From Candidatus Erabacter solicola (lineage in GTDB: Bacteria; Vulcanimicrobiota; Vulcanimicrobiia; Vulcanimicrobiales; Vulcanimicrobiaceae), in NCBI GenBank assembly GCA_003136895.1, contig PLDY01000096.1, positions 1 through 33,179 on the forward strand: DNA of 33,179 bases. Direction: 5' to 3'. Position 1 is the first letter of the stretch. Each line of letters starts with the position of its first letter. The notes below the pieces were generated by a model. That model saw nothing but the letters and a program-made list of their open reading frames with translations, ran no database searches and was not told where the DNA came from. The position numbers were made by a program, and so were the translations under genes. Of the stretch, positions 7,472 through 16,527 are shown piece by piece.

Positions 7472-9550
7472 CTAGCCCGAGGCAGCCTTAGCCGCGTTGA
7501 TATGGCGGCCGCGTAGGAGCGCCTCGATCTCTTGCGGCGGCAGCGGCCGCGCATAGTAATAGCCCTGCTGCTCGTCGCAGCCGAGTTTGTGGACGAGCGC
7601 CGCCTGCGCCGCGGTCTCGACGCCTTCCGCAACAATCCGCAGATCGAGCGCATGACCGAGCGCCACGATCGCCGAGACGATCGCCAAGTCGCCGCGATCC
7701 GCCGGCAGATCGCGGACGAACGCGCGATCGATTTTGAGCGCGTCGACCGGAAAATGTTTGAGATATGCGAGCGCACTGTAGCCGGTACCGAAATCATCTA
7801 GCGCAAAGCCGACGCCGAGCGACTTGACCTGCGCTACGGCACGCTTGGCCGCATTGACGTCGTGCAAGACGGCGCTTTCGGTGATCTCCAGCTCGAGAGC
7901 ATCTGACGGCAGCGAGCTATCGACCAGCGCGTCGCGCACGTTCCGATGCAGGTCCGGGTCGAGTAGCTGACGCGCCGATAGGTTAATCGCGAGTCTGAAC
8001 GGTTGCATCCCCCGATCGCGCCATTCGCGCATCTGCATCAGTCCCGCGCGCATGATCCAGCGTCCCATCGGAATGATGAGGCCGATCTCTTCGGCGAGCG
8101 AGATGAACGTGTCCGGGAAAACCAAACCGAGACTCGGATGCTGCCAGCGTACCAGCGCCTCAACGCCGACGATCTCCGCGTTCGAATCGACGATTGGCTG
8201 ATAGTGCAGCCGAAACTCTTCGCGTTCGACCGCGCGACGCAACTGGTTCTCGAGCGTTAAGCGTTCGACGGCACGCTCATGCGTCGCCGCCGTATAGAAG
8301 CGCAGCCCGTTGCCGCCCGCTAGCTTAGCGCGCGAAAGCGCGGCATCGGCGGACCGCAGCAGGTCTTCAACCGTCTCGCCGTCATCGGGAAACAGGCTCA
8401 CGCCGACGCTCACGCTCGAGTACAGCTCGCGGCCTTCGACGTCAAATCGGGCGGCGAACGCTTCGACCAGCGTCTGCGCGACGCGCGCGGCATCGTCGGC
8501 TGTTTCGATATCGACCAGTGCGATCACAAACTCGTCGCTGCCGTGGCGAGCCACCGCATCGGTCTCGCGGACGGCCGTTACGATGCGCTCGGCCGCGGCG
8601 CGCAGAAAGCGGTCGCCGACAGCGTGGCCCAACGTGTCGTTGATGGTCTTGAAGCGATCCAGATCGACGAAGAGGACTGCCACGCGCGAACCGGCGCGCC
8701 GCGCGTGCGGCAGCGAGCGGCCCAGGCGCTCGGCGAAGAGTTTGCGATTGGGCAATTGCGTGACCGGATCGTAATGCGCCTGATGGATCAGGTCGGCTTC
8801 GACCTGTTTGCGGGCGGTAATGTCCAGCACGGTTCCGAGCACGCGCGTCGGCCGGCCCTCCGCGTCGAGCGCGAAACGGCCGCGGTGCTCGACCCAACGC
8901 TCGGTCCCATCCGGCCAAACGAGCCGTCCATCGACGACGAAGGGTTCACCGTCGCTTCGCGCCGCGTCGAATGCGGCCCGCACCCGCGATGCATCCTCGA
9001 CATGCACGAAGCTCCAGAGCAGGTCCGGGCCCGGCGCCGATTCGCTCGGGTTCATTCCGCACAGCGAGAACAACTCTTCCGACCAACTGACGCTACCGGT
9101 CAACAGATCGTGATCCCAACTGCCCAGATGCGCGGCGGCTTGCGCCATCGCGAGATTCTCTTCGCTGCGGCGCAATGCCCGAACCGCCCGGTGTTCGGCG
9201 GTAACGTCGAGCGCGACGCCGAGTACGCCGACGATCCGATCGTCCGTGCGCAGCGGCTCGACGTAGGTGCGAAAGCGCCGAACTCCGAGCTCGACTTCAA
9301 AAAAAACCGGCTCGCCTTCGAGCGCGCGCAGGTGCGCCGCGATGGGGCCGTATGTCGCGTCGTTCGAGCCGAAAAACTCGTGAATCGAAACGCCGTTGTT
9401 GGCATCCGGTTCGAGTCCGAGATCGTGAAGCGCGGAGCCGAGCGTCGAACGAAAGCGAAGCTCGCGATCGACTGTCCAGACGAGCGCGGGGAGCTGATTG
9501 AAAATGCGACGCAGCCGGCTCTCGCTCTCGGCGAGGATTTCCAGGCTCAT
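7472..9550 (-). CDS. PAS-PAS-GGDEF-EAL cyclic-di-GMP turnover protein
   Basis: A 692-residue soluble signalling protein. Two PAS domains (about 10-118 and 125-248) precede a diguanylate cyclase domain (about 255-422) and an EAL phosphodiesterase domain (about 430-685). The cyclase signature is GSDEF (337-341) instead of GGDEF, with the metal aspartate in FVDLDRFKTIND retained. The EAL domain looks complete: EAL at 464-466, NLSARQ, ELEITES, and DDFGTGYS at 585-592. It may therefore act mainly as a c-di-GMP phosphodiesterase with the GGDEF domain weakly active or GTP-sensing. An ideal Shine-Dalgarno (GGAGG) lies 4 bases before the ATG. It follows glcF by 57 bases on the same strand, so it may be cotranscribed with the glycolate oxidase genes. 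Confidence 0.93.
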   Translation of the reverse strand: MSLEILAESESRLRRIFNQLPALVWTVDRELRFRSTLGSALHDLGLEPDANNGVSIHEFFGSNDATYGPIAAHLRALEGEPVFFEVELGVRRFRTYVEPLRTDDRIVGVLGVALDVTAEHRAVRALRRSEENLAMAQAAAHLGSWDHDLLTGSVSWSEELFSLCGMNPSESAPGPDLLWSFVHVEDASRVRAAFDAARSDGEPFVVDGRLVWPDGTERWVEHRGRFALDAEGRPTRVLGTVLDITARKQVEADLIHQAHYDPVTQLPNRKLFAERLGRSLPHARRAGSRVAVLFVDLDRFKTINDTLGHAVGDRFLRAAAERIVTAVRETDAVARHGSDEFVIALVDIETADDAARVAQTLVEAFAARFDVEGRELYSSVSVGVSLFPDDGETVEDLLRSADAALSRAKLAGGNGLRFYTAATHERAVERLTLENQLRRAVEREEFRLHYQPIVDSNAEIVGVEALVRWQHPSLGLVFPDTFISLAEEIGLIIPMGRWIMRAGLMQMREWRDRGMQPFRLAINLSARQLLDPDLHRNVRDALVDSSLPSDALELEITESAVLHDVNAAKRAVAQVKSLGVGFALDDFGTGYSALAYLKHFPVDALKIDRAFVRDLPADRGDLAIVSAIVALGHALDLRIVAEGVETAAQAALVHKLGCDEQQGYYYARPLPPQEIEALLRGRHINAAKAASG

Positions 9551-9607
9551 TAGCCTCCGACTTGGCGTGGGGCCGGGGTCTCCCCTGCGGCCCGGCCGCC
9601 GGCGGCC

Positions 9608-10909
9608 CTACGAGATGACGGCGTCGAGGATTTCAATGGGATGTGCGGCCGGGAGGTCGATGCCGCGCTTGGCCAGCAACGAGCGGATCTGCAACGTGCA
9701 GCCTGGATTTGCGCTTGCCAGCAATTGCGCCCCCGTGGCCATGACGTTCGCGATCTTGCGCTCACCGATCTCTTCCCCGCTCTCGGGTTGCAGGAGATTG
9801 TAGACGCCGGCGCTGCCGCAGCACTGGTCGCCGTTCGGGATCTCGAGTAACTCCAGTTGCGGGATCGAACGGAGCAACGCGCGGGGCTCGTCGCGGATGC
9901 GTTGAGCGTGCGCCAGGTGACAAGCGTCGTGATACGCTACCCGGATCGGCGCCGGGCGGCGCGGCGCGAGTGGCTCGACCGCCGCTAGAAACTCGTTGAC
10001 GTCGCGCACCTTCGCCGAAAACGCCGCCGCGCGCTCGCCGTATTCCGGATCGCCCGTGAACAGCATGCCGTACTCTTTGAGCGTCGAGCCGCACCCTGCG
10101 GCATTGATCAGAATGGCGTCAATGCGTTCCAACGCTCCGGGATCGCTCTTGGGTACGAAACGATCGATCAGCGCGCGCGCGTACGCCGCCGATTCGTCGG
10201 CCCGGCCGGCATGCAACGAGAGCGCGCCGCAACAGCCCTGGCCCTCCGGCACGAACACATCGAACCCCTCGGCGCTTAGCACGCGGATCGTCGCCGAATT
10301 CACATTCGGAAAAAAGACGCGCTGGACGCAACCCGCGACCATCGCAACGCCCCCGCGCTTCTTCCGCCGGGCCGGCGTAAAGGGCGGCAAGCGCGCCAGC
10401 AACTGGCCGAAGGTCAATGACGGCATCAGCGCGTCAAGCTGCGCGATCCGCTTGCCGAATATCTCCAGGACGCCACTCTGACGGACGAGATCGTGCAGGC
10501 CGCTCTTACGGAACAGATACATCGCCGGCGCAAGCAGCTGCAAACGATCCGGGCGCGGAAACAGCGCGAAGATCATATCGCGAAACGCGCGATCGAGAGG
10601 TCCCCGCGAATGCTCGGAATCGACCTTGACGCGCGTCTCTTCGATCAAGAGGTCGTAGCGCACGCCCGACGGGCACGCCGTAACGCAGCCCATGCAGCCG
10701 AGGCACGCGTCGAGATGTTCGACCACGGACCCGGTCAGGTCGATCACGCCTTCGTGCAGGCCCTTCATGAGATCGATGCGCCCGCGCGGCGAATCCATCT
10801 CGTTGCCCCACGACACGTACGTCGGGCAGGCCGGCAAACAGAAGCCGCAGTGGACGCAATCCGATAGCAGTTCGTCGAAGGTTCGCAGCGCGGGCGCCTC
10901 GGGCGTCAT
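9608..10909 (-). CDS. glcF: Glycolate oxidase iron-sulfur subunit GlcF
   Basis: A 433-residue electron-transfer subunit that takes electrons from GlcD/GlcE to the quinone pool. Two N-terminal 4Fe-4S sites are explicit: C18-C21-C24-C28 (CVHCGFCLPACP) and C69-C72-C75-C79 (CLGCMGCVTACP). The C-terminal half holds two cysteine-rich CCG motifs, GQGCCGALSLHAG and DQCCGSAGVYN, as in GlcF/LutA/HdrB proteins. Its ATG overlaps the glcE stop (ATGA). A D-lactate dehydrogenase role is possible since the families are close, but the D-E-F gene trio favours glycolate. Confidence 0.93.
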   Translation of the reverse strand: MTPEAPALRTFDELLSDCVHCGFCLPACPTYVSWGNEMDSPRGRIDLMKGLHEGVIDLTGSVVEHLDACLGCMGCVTACPSGVRYDLLIEETRVKVDSEHSRGPLDRAFRDMIFALFPRPDRLQLLAPAMYLFRKSGLHDLVRQSGVLEIFGKRIAQLDALMPSLTFGQLLARLPPFTPARRKKRGGVAMVAGCVQRVFFPNVNSATIRVLSAEGFDVFVPEGQGCCGALSLHAGRADESAAYARALIDRFVPKSDPGALERIDAILINAAGCGSTLKEYGMLFTGDPEYGERAAAFSAKVRDVNEFLAAVEPLAPRRPAPIRVAYHDACHLAHAQRIRDEPRALLRSIPQLELLEIPNGDQCCGSAGVYNLLQPESGEEIGERKIANVMATGAQLLASANPGCTLQIRSLLAKRGIDLPAAHPIEILDAVIS

Positions 10910-12102
10910 AGGCCGCCGACGAAGCGGCCCGGGTTGAGGCGGCGCTCCGGATCAAAACGTCCCTTGAGTCGCTTCATGATCGGGAACGACGGCGGCGGCG
11001 TCCCGAAGGGATCGAAGCGCTCGCGCAGTTCCGGCTCGTTGCAATCGACCACGGCCAAATGCCCGCCGGCCGACTCCACCACGGCTCGTGCTTGCTGCAA
11101 AGCTGCGAGGAGTGCCTCGCTGTCGCGCGGCATGCCACCGACGAAAGCGGCACCGATCGTCGGGTACAGGATGACGCGGCAGTCAGCGTACGCAACGCGC
11201 AACGGCGCGAGCACATCGCGATCGAGCGATGTCAGGAACGCGGGCGGTGTCGAGATCCGCACCCGGATGCTCCCGTAGAGCCGGGCCGTTTCGTCAAGCG
11301 ACGCGACGTCGATATCGCCGCTTGCCGCGATGGGTCGCGCATCGGTACCGAGCACGTCACGGGGCAAATCGTGGAGCTTCGCGCCTTGGCTCTCGACGCT
11401 GGGTCCGAACCCTTCGAATAGGATATAGATCGAATACGCGTCGCCGTTCGAATGGGCGATCACCGCCGACGCCTCGAGCTTGCATTCCACAAGCGCCCGC
11501 ACGAGTTCACGCACCTGCGCCGCCGAACGTCCGGCGAGCACATGCCACTGCTGCTGCTCGGGAGCGGGATGCAGCCGAAAGGTCGCAGACGCGATCAAAC
11601 CAAGGGTACCGAGCGAGCCGACCATCAACTTCGGCAGATCGAAACCGGCAACGTTCTTCACGACTTTTCCGCCGCCGTGCGCGAGCGTGCCGTCGGCGCG
11701 CACGATGCCGACACCGACGATCAAGTCGCGCAGCGATCCGTAGCGCGCGCGTCGCGGCCCAAATCCATTGGTGGCCAGCAGACCGCCTATCGTCGCGCGC
11801 GCGGCTTGCGGTGCGTCGAGCGCGAGGCGCTGCCGTTCGGGCGCGAGCGTCGCCTGCAACGCGCCGAGCGTGATGCCGGCTTCGACGGTGATCGTCAGAT
11901 CGGCCGGCGCATAGTCGAGGATGCGGGATAGCCGCTCGGTTCGCAACAGCGTATCGACACGCTCCGGCGCGCGGCCGTAGCCAAGTTCGGTGCCGCCGCC
12001 CACGAACGTGACGACGCTGCCGCGCCGCGCTCGTTCGGCCAATTGCGAGACGGCCTCATCGATCGACCCCGGCGTAACGACGTCGGCGACGTGCGTCATC
12101 AT
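10906..12102 (-). CDS. glcE: Glycolate oxidase FAD-binding subunit GlcE
   Basis: A 398-residue FAD-binding PCMH-type protein, the second flavin subunit of glycolate oxidase. The FAD contacts are VTFVGGGTELGYG near residue 35, the middle segment ATIGGLLATNGFGPRRARYG, and HGGGKVVKNVAGFDLPKLMVGSLGTLG. The C-terminus ends with the family motif LKGRFDPERRLNPGRF. It overlaps both neighbours by four bases (glcD stop/glcE start, glcE stop/glcF start), so the three subunits are made at matched levels. Confidence 0.92.
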   Translation of the reverse strand: MMTHVADVVTPGSIDEAVSQLAERARRGSVVTFVGGGTELGYGRAPERVDTLLRTERLSRILDYAPADLTITVEAGITLGALQATLAPERQRLALDAPQAARATIGGLLATNGFGPRRARYGSLRDLIVGVGIVRADGTLAHGGGKVVKNVAGFDLPKLMVGSLGTLGLIASATFRLHPAPEQQQWHVLAGRSAAQVRELVRALVECKLEASAVIAHSNGDAYSIYILFEGFGPSVESQGAKLHDLPRDVLGTDARPIAASGDIDVASLDETARLYGSIRVRISTPPAFLTSLDRDVLAPLRVAYADCRVILYPTIGAAFVGGMPRDSEALLAALQQARAVVESAGGHLAVVDCNEPELRERFDPFGTPPPSFPIMKRLKGRFDPERRLNPGRFVGGL

Positions 12103-13568
12103 CCGCGTCCCGCCTCGCCGGCGATCTCCGTCGAATGCGCGACGTAGGTTCCGGGACGGTCGCCGCAGAGGCGCGGCGTCGGAAAGACTTTGCCGGGATT
12201 GAAAACGCGTTCAGGATCGAAGGCGCAGCGCACGAAGTTCATCGTCTCGAGATCGTCGTCGCTGAAGATCTCGCCCATGTAGGCCGCTTTGTCGGCGCCG
12301 ACGCCGTGCTCGCCCGTGATCGAGCCGCCGTGGCGCACGCAAATCTTGAGGATATCTGCTGCAACAGCTGCGGCATGGTGCGCCTGACCTGGAATCCGCC
12401 CGTCGTAGAGCACGAGCGGGTGAAGGTTCCCATCGCCGGCGTGAAAGACGTTCGCGACGCGGAAACCTTCGCGCGCGCAGAGAGCGCCGATCTCGCGCAA
12501 AACGACGCTGATCTCCGAACGCGGAATCACGCCGTCCTGCACGTAGTAGTTGGGGCTGATCCGGCCCATCGCCGCAAACGCTCCCTTGCGGCCCTTCCAC
12601 ATCAGCGCGCGCTCGCGTTCATCGCGCGGCGTGCGCACTTCAATCGCTCCGCTCGAGCGGGCGATTTCGATGGATTGCGCGGCGGTATGCTCGGCTTCCG
12701 CTAGCGGTCCATCGACATCGACCAGGAGCGCGGCGCCGACATCGAGTGGCCAGTCGACACCGGTCGACTTCACGATCGCTTCGATCGCGAGTTGGTCCAT
12801 CATCTCGATCGCCGCGGGAACGATGCCGGCCGCAACGATCCCCGCAACGCAGTCGCCCGCTTCATCCGTCGACGGAAAAGTCGCGAAGAAGGTGCGCGTC
12901 GCTTCGGGCGACCGCAAGATGCGAACGACCGCCTCGGTCACGATGCCGACGAGCCCTTCGCTTCCGACTAACACCGCCATCAAATCGTAACCGAGCGCGT
13001 CCGGCGAGGCTGATCCGAGTTCGACAATATCGCCATCGGCCGTGACGATCGTCGCGGCGACGACGTGGTTCACGGTGAATCCGTATTTGAGGCAGTGCGC
13101 GCCGCCCGAATTCTCGGCGATGTTGCCGCCGATCGAGCAGACGCTCTGCGACGACGGATCGGGCGCGTAGTAGTAGCCGCGGGCCGCGATCGCCTTGGTG
13201 ACATCGAGGTTGATCACGCCCGGCTGAACGCGCATGCGAAGATTCTCGAAATCGACCCCGAGGATCGCATTCATTCGCGAGAGCCCGATCACGATGCTGC
13301 CCTCCGAAGGCAGCGCGCCGCCCGATAACCCGGTTCCGGCCCCGCGCGGAACGATCGGCAGACCGTACTTGCGCGAAACCCGCACGACCCCCGCTACTTC
13401 CGCAGTCGTCGCGGGCAGCACCACAACGCGTGGTCTGACTCGCGTCCCGGTCAAGCCGTCACATTCGTACGTCCGCAGGTCGGCGGGGTCGACGATGCAG
13501 TTGGCCGGGCCGACGATCGCCGTCAACTCGCGCTGAGCCTCAACCGTCTCTGCTGTCGGCAATATCAT
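12099..13568 (-). CDS. glcD: Glycolate oxidase catalytic subunit GlcD
   Basis: A 489-residue FAD-linked oxidase that oxidises glycolate (or D-lactate) to the 2-oxoacid. The FAD motif PRGAGTGLSGGALP is at 74-87, followed by SVCSIGGNIAENSGG and LKYGFTVNHV. The C-terminal catalytic region contains FHAGDGNLHP, GSITGEHGVGADK and FDPERVFNPGKVFP. The ATG at 13568 begins the usual N-terminus; an in-frame ATG at 13610 would add 14 residues without homologous character. It is the first gene of the operon glcD-glcE-glcF and is divergent from the SLOG gene across 59 bp that contain a palindrome and a short hairpin. Confidence 0.94.
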   Translation of the reverse strand: MILPTAETVEAQRELTAIVGPANCIVDPADLRTYECDGLTGTRVRPRVVVLPATTAEVAGVVRVSRKYGLPIVPRGAGTGLSGGALPSEGSIVIGLSRMNAILGVDFENLRMRVQPGVINLDVTKAIAARGYYYAPDPSSQSVCSIGGNIAENSGGAHCLKYGFTVNHVVAATIVTADGDIVELGSASPDALGYDLMAVLVGSEGLVGIVTEAVVRILRSPEATRTFFATFPSTDEAGDCVAGIVAAGIVPAAIEMMDQLAIEAIVKSTGVDWPLDVGAALLVDVDGPLAEAEHTAAQSIEIARSSGAIEVRTPRDERERALMWKGRKGAFAAMGRISPNYYVQDGVIPRSEISVVLREIGALCAREGFRVANVFHAGDGNLHPLVLYDGRIPGQAHHAAAVAADILKICVRHGGSITGEHGVGADKAAYMGEIFSDDDLETMNFVRCAFDPERVFNPGKVFPTPRLCGDRPGTYVAHSTEIAGEAGRG

Positions 13569-13577
13569 TTTACCGAA

Positions 13578-13608
13578 TCGAACGTTCGACGAAAGGTCGT
13601 CGGCGACC
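13578..13608. promoter_or_regulatory. Palindrome and hairpin in glcD / SLOG divergent region
   Basis: The 59-bp gap between two divergent starts contains a perfect 12-bp palindrome TCGAACGTTCGA (13578-13589), followed by GGTCG-TCGG-CGACC (13595-13608). Either could be an operator for a dimeric regulator that controls both directions. No regulator gene is adjacent, and no clear -35/-10 pair is visible. Confidence 0.4.
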
Positions 13609-13627
13609 ATCCAAAAAGTCTAGGCCC

Positions 13628-14224
13628 ATGAAAACTCAGGTTGGCGTGATGGGTTCGGCCGGCGGCGATCTTCCCCAGGAACAGCTCGACCGCGCCCGCC
13701 GGTTGGGAAAACGAATCGCGGAACGGGACTGCGTGACGGTAACGGGCGCCTGCCCCGGTTTGCCGGACGCGGCAGCGCACGGCGCACGCGAAGCGGGCGG
13801 GTTCATCCTCGGCGTCTCTCCCGCACACTCGCGCGAAGAACACGTTCAGGTCTACGCCTCGCCGCTCGAACCGTACGACGCGATGGTCTTCTCGGGTTCC
13901 GGCCTGATGGGCCGCGAAGTCCACAACATCCACAGTTCCGATTTCGTGATCTTCGTCGGCGGACGCACCGGGACGCTCGGCGAGTTTGCGATCGCTTACG
14001 ACGAAGGAAAACTGATCGGAATCCTATCGCACTCAGGCGGCCTCTCCGACGACTTCACCGGCATCGCGCGTATGGCGGGAAAAGAGACCGGCGCCCACAT
14101 CGTGGAAGACGACGACCCCGAACGACTCGTCGACCGTTGTCTCGAGCTCTACGTGAAAGCGCCGCAAGCATTCCTCGGCTCGCCGGCACTCGCGCAACCG
14201 GACACGCCGACCTCGCGGGCGTAG
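13628..14224 (+). CDS. SLOG (LOG-family-like) nucleotide-binding protein
   Basis: A 198-residue Rossmann-like protein of the SLOG/LOG superfamily. It has an N-terminal GSAGG turn (9-13), a GACPGLPDAAAHGAREAGG segment (40-58) and the signature VGGRTGTLGEF (110-120), which corresponds to the PGGxGTxxE motif with P replaced by V. Family members hydrolyse cytokinin ribotides or bind nucleotide-type ligands such as Moco. Residue E119 fits the catalytic glutamate of LOG enzymes, but the substrate cannot be named. It is followed 12 bases later by the cupin gene, probably in one transcript. Confidence 0.75.
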   Translation: MKTQVGVMGSAGGDLPQEQLDRARRLGKRIAERDCVTVTGACPGLPDAAAHGAREAGGFILGVSPAHSREEHVQVYASPLEPYDAMVFSGSGLMGREVHNIHSSDFVIFVGGRTGTLGEFAIAYDEGKLIGILSHSGGLSDDFTGIARMAGKETGAHIVEDDDPERLVDRCLELYVKAPQAFLGSPALAQPDTPTSRA

Positions 14225-14236
14225 TCGATCGCCAGG

Positions 14237-14728
14237 ATGCCGGTCAACCGGTACGAAGCCCATATTATGAATGACGACGTCTCGCGAAAAATCCATCACG
14301 TTCGGCCGGGAGAAGGACCATGTCTCGGCTACGGTGGCCAGGTGATGAATGTGAAGCTCTCCAGCGCGGAATCGGCCGGCGAGCTCACCGTCATTGAGGA
14401 CTTGATTCCCCCGAAGAACGGGCCGCCGCTCCACGTCCACAGCCGCGAAAGCGAAGCGTACTACGTCCTCGAAGGCGAGTTTGAGTTCACCTGCGGCGAA
14501 GACACGGTTCGTGGAGGGGTCGGTACGTTTGTTCACGCCCCTCGCGGGCTTCCCCACCGGTACTTCAACGTGGGCGACACGCCCGGCCGGGTCCTGTTTT
14601 CGTTCACGCCGGCCGGGATCGAGCGGTTTTTTGGCGAGCTCACCGAGCAGAAAGACCAGCTAACTCCGGCCATCATGGCGACGGTTGCCGCCAAGTACGG
14701 CATAACGCTCATTCCACCGAAGGCGTAG
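14237..14728 (+). CDS. Single-domain cupin protein
   Basis: A 163-residue small beta-barrel protein with both cupin motifs: metal ligands H66, H68 and E73 (PPLHVHSRESE) and H107 in APRGLPHRYFN. The complete ligand set suggests a bound Fe, Mn or Ni and a role as a dioxygenase, isomerase or sensor. It resembles quercetinase-type single cupins, but function is not determined by the motifs. The start at 14237 has a weak CCAGG directly before it; an internal ATG at 14267 (MNDDVSRKIHHV) is an alternative. It lies 12 bases behind the SLOG gene. Confidence 0.8.
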   Translation: MPVNRYEAHIMNDDVSRKIHHVRPGEGPCLGYGGQVMNVKLSSAESAGELTVIEDLIPPKNGPPLHVHSRESEAYYVLEGEFEFTCGEDTVRGGVGTFVHAPRGLPHRYFNVGDTPGRVLFSFTPAGIERFFGELTEQKDQLTPAIMATVAAKYGITLIPPKA

Positions 14729-14753
14729 GTCACCGCTTCCGCGCGTTTACGCC

Positions 14754-15191
14754 TTACGCGTGCGCGACGAGGACTGGGCGCTTTTCTTCGAGATCGAGCA
14801 AGTCGAACCACGTCTTGATCTCCGGCCGATCCGGCGCTATTTGCGAACGCATCTTCTCGAAGTATTCCAGATGCGGTCCTGGTTCGGGCCGCCAGTTTTC
14901 GCGCTCTTCATTGAAGGCTGCGATCTCTTGCGGCGTTTTCTTTGAGATGAAGTCGCGCTGGACCCAATCCGCAACCGCGGAATCGTCCTTGAGCTCGGCG
15001 ACCTTCTGCGCGAATGTCGCGCCGTCGATGCCGAGGAACTTCAGCACGGGCTTATCGTGCGGGCAATCGTAGTCGTACTCGCCTAGCTTGCCTTCATTGA
15101 AGGCGCCGGCTTTGTCGATCATGCGACCGAGCGAAACGATGCCGTCCATCTTCACTTTTGGGCTGCGCGGAATCTCTTTGGTTAAATCCAT
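14754..15191 (-). CDS. DUF5069 domain protein
   Basis: A 145-residue soluble protein that matches the DUF5069 pattern: an N-terminal DLTKEIPRSP, then LGRMIDKAGAFNEGKLGEYDYDCPHDKPVLKFLGID, and a C-terminal WFDLLDLEE. Function is unknown. It follows the FAD oxidoreductase gene by 29 bases on the same strand, with AGGGTAAGAG upstream of its ATG, so the two are probably cotranscribed. It converges on the cupin gene across about 25 bases. Confidence 0.85.
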   Translation of the reverse strand: MDLTKEIPRSPKVKMDGIVSLGRMIDKAGAFNEGKLGEYDYDCPHDKPVLKFLGIDGATFAQKVAELKDDSAVADWVQRDFISKKTPQEIAAFNEERENWRPEPGPHLEYFEKMRSQIAPDRPEIKTWFDLLDLEEKRPVLVAHA

Positions 15192-15220
15192 GCCAAGCTC
15201 TTACCCTGCCGGACGGTTTT

Positions 15221-16453
15221 CTAGTCGGCCGTCCAATCGAGCATCGCTTCCCATTGATCCGGCGTGAACGCTTGCTTGGACTTGATCGCGTCGACGTACT
15301 TGCGCTTGCCCGCCCGGTTGCCTTTGCCGATCATCACGACGCCTGCCAGCCGGTTCTTCCAAAAGAAGAGCCCGCGATAATGTTTCTTCTCGCGATCGAT
15401 CTTACGAACGAGGTCGAGATCGGGACGGTACTCCGGCGAGATGCCGAACTGTGTGATCGTCTGATCGGTGAAGAGTTTTGACGAATACTCCGGGACATCG
15501 TGATAACGCTCGTCGCCGCCGGCCATGTTGATCGCCGCGACCTTACCGTGCGCGCCCGCGTTATTCCAGGTCCCCATGCGATAGAACATCTCGGCCGTCG
15601 GATCGTAGAACTCGGCCGCATCGCCGCCGGCATAGATGCCCTTGATATTCGTCTCGAGCCGGTCGTCGCAGACGATGCCGGTGCGAATTTCAATTCCCGT
15701 GCCGTCGAGCAACTCGGTGTTGATCGTCAGGCCCAGACCGACGCCCAAGCAGTCGCAGGGAATCTCGATGCCGCTGCTGGTGACGACTTTGGTAACCACA
15801 CCGTTCGAACGCACCGCGTGATCGAGTTCCTCGCCGTAATGCACGTGCACGCCGTCGATGCGCGCCGCATCGTCGACCATCTCGCCCGCGATCTCGTCGA
15901 GCATCCGGCGCAGGAAGCGCGGTCCGCGCAGGAGCCAATGCGTCTCGACGCCGCGCGACGCGAAGGCCTCGGCAAGTTCGTAGGCGATGAACGACCCGCC
16001 GATGGCGACCGCGACCTTCGACTCCTCGAGCTGTCGTGAAATCGCCTTGGTATCGTCCATGTACTGAAAGTTGAAGACGTTGTACGCTCCCGCGACACCT
16101 GGCGACAGCGACGGATTCGGCCGGCCACCGGTCGCCACCAAAAGCGCGTCAAACGGGTACCCGGTGCCGTTCGCGTAGGCCACCTTCTCCGTCGCATCGA
16201 TACGTTCGACCCGGGTCGAAAGGTGCAGATCGATCGCATGCTTCTCGTGCCAGGCCAGGTCGCGCATGATGACTTTCGCCTCAGTCACCTGCTTGCGCAA
16301 GAGCGGCGGAAGCGCGATCCGATTGTAAAGCGTATACGGTTCGTCCGTGAAAAGTGCTATCGAGCACGACGAATCGGCCTTACGCAACTGCTCGGCGCAC
16401 GTCGTTCCGGCAAAGCCGTTCCCGACGATCACGTATCTGCGATTGTCATTCAT
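15221..16453 (-). CDS. NAD(P)/FAD-dependent oxidoreductase (NirB N-terminal/rubredoxin-reductase type)
   Basis: A 410-residue pyridine nucleotide-disulphide-fold flavoprotein. The FAD-binding start is VIVGNGFAGTTCAEQLR; the second dinucleotide site is VAIGGSFIAYELAEAF; the third FAD contact is GIYAGGDAAEFYDP. There is no CxxC redox disulphide. The sequence resembles NADH-dependent reductases such as rubredoxin reductase and the N-terminal half of assimilatory nitrite reductase, but no ferredoxin, rubredoxin or nitrite reductase gene is adjacent. It leads a two-gene unit with the DUF5069 protein. Confidence 0.88.
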   Translation of the reverse strand: MNDNRRYVIVGNGFAGTTCAEQLRKADSSCSIALFTDEPYTLYNRIALPPLLRKQVTEAKVIMRDLAWHEKHAIDLHLSTRVERIDATEKVAYANGTGYPFDALLVATGGRPNPSLSPGVAGAYNVFNFQYMDDTKAISRQLEESKVAVAIGGSFIAYELAEAFASRGVETHWLLRGPRFLRRMLDEIAGEMVDDAARIDGVHVHYGEELDHAVRSNGVVTKVVTSSGIEIPCDCLGVGLGLTINTELLDGTGIEIRTGIVCDDRLETNIKGIYAGGDAAEFYDPTAEMFYRMGTWNNAGAHGKVAAINMAGGDERYHDVPEYSSKLFTDQTITQFGISPEYRPDLDLVRKIDREKKHYRGLFFWKNRLAGVVMIGKGNRAGKRKYVDAIKSKQAFTPDQWEAMLDWTAD

Positions 16454-16527
16454 CCTAGAGTCCTTAGGCCGTTGGTCCGTCTCCCGACGGTGGGGACCGG
16501 ACTGCGGCTCAGGGAAACCGTCCGTCG

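Noticed and set aside
8543-9553. A 336-codon open frame on the plus strand
   Set aside because: It lies fully opposite the PAS-GGDEF part of a clear multidomain gene and shows no recognisable motif.
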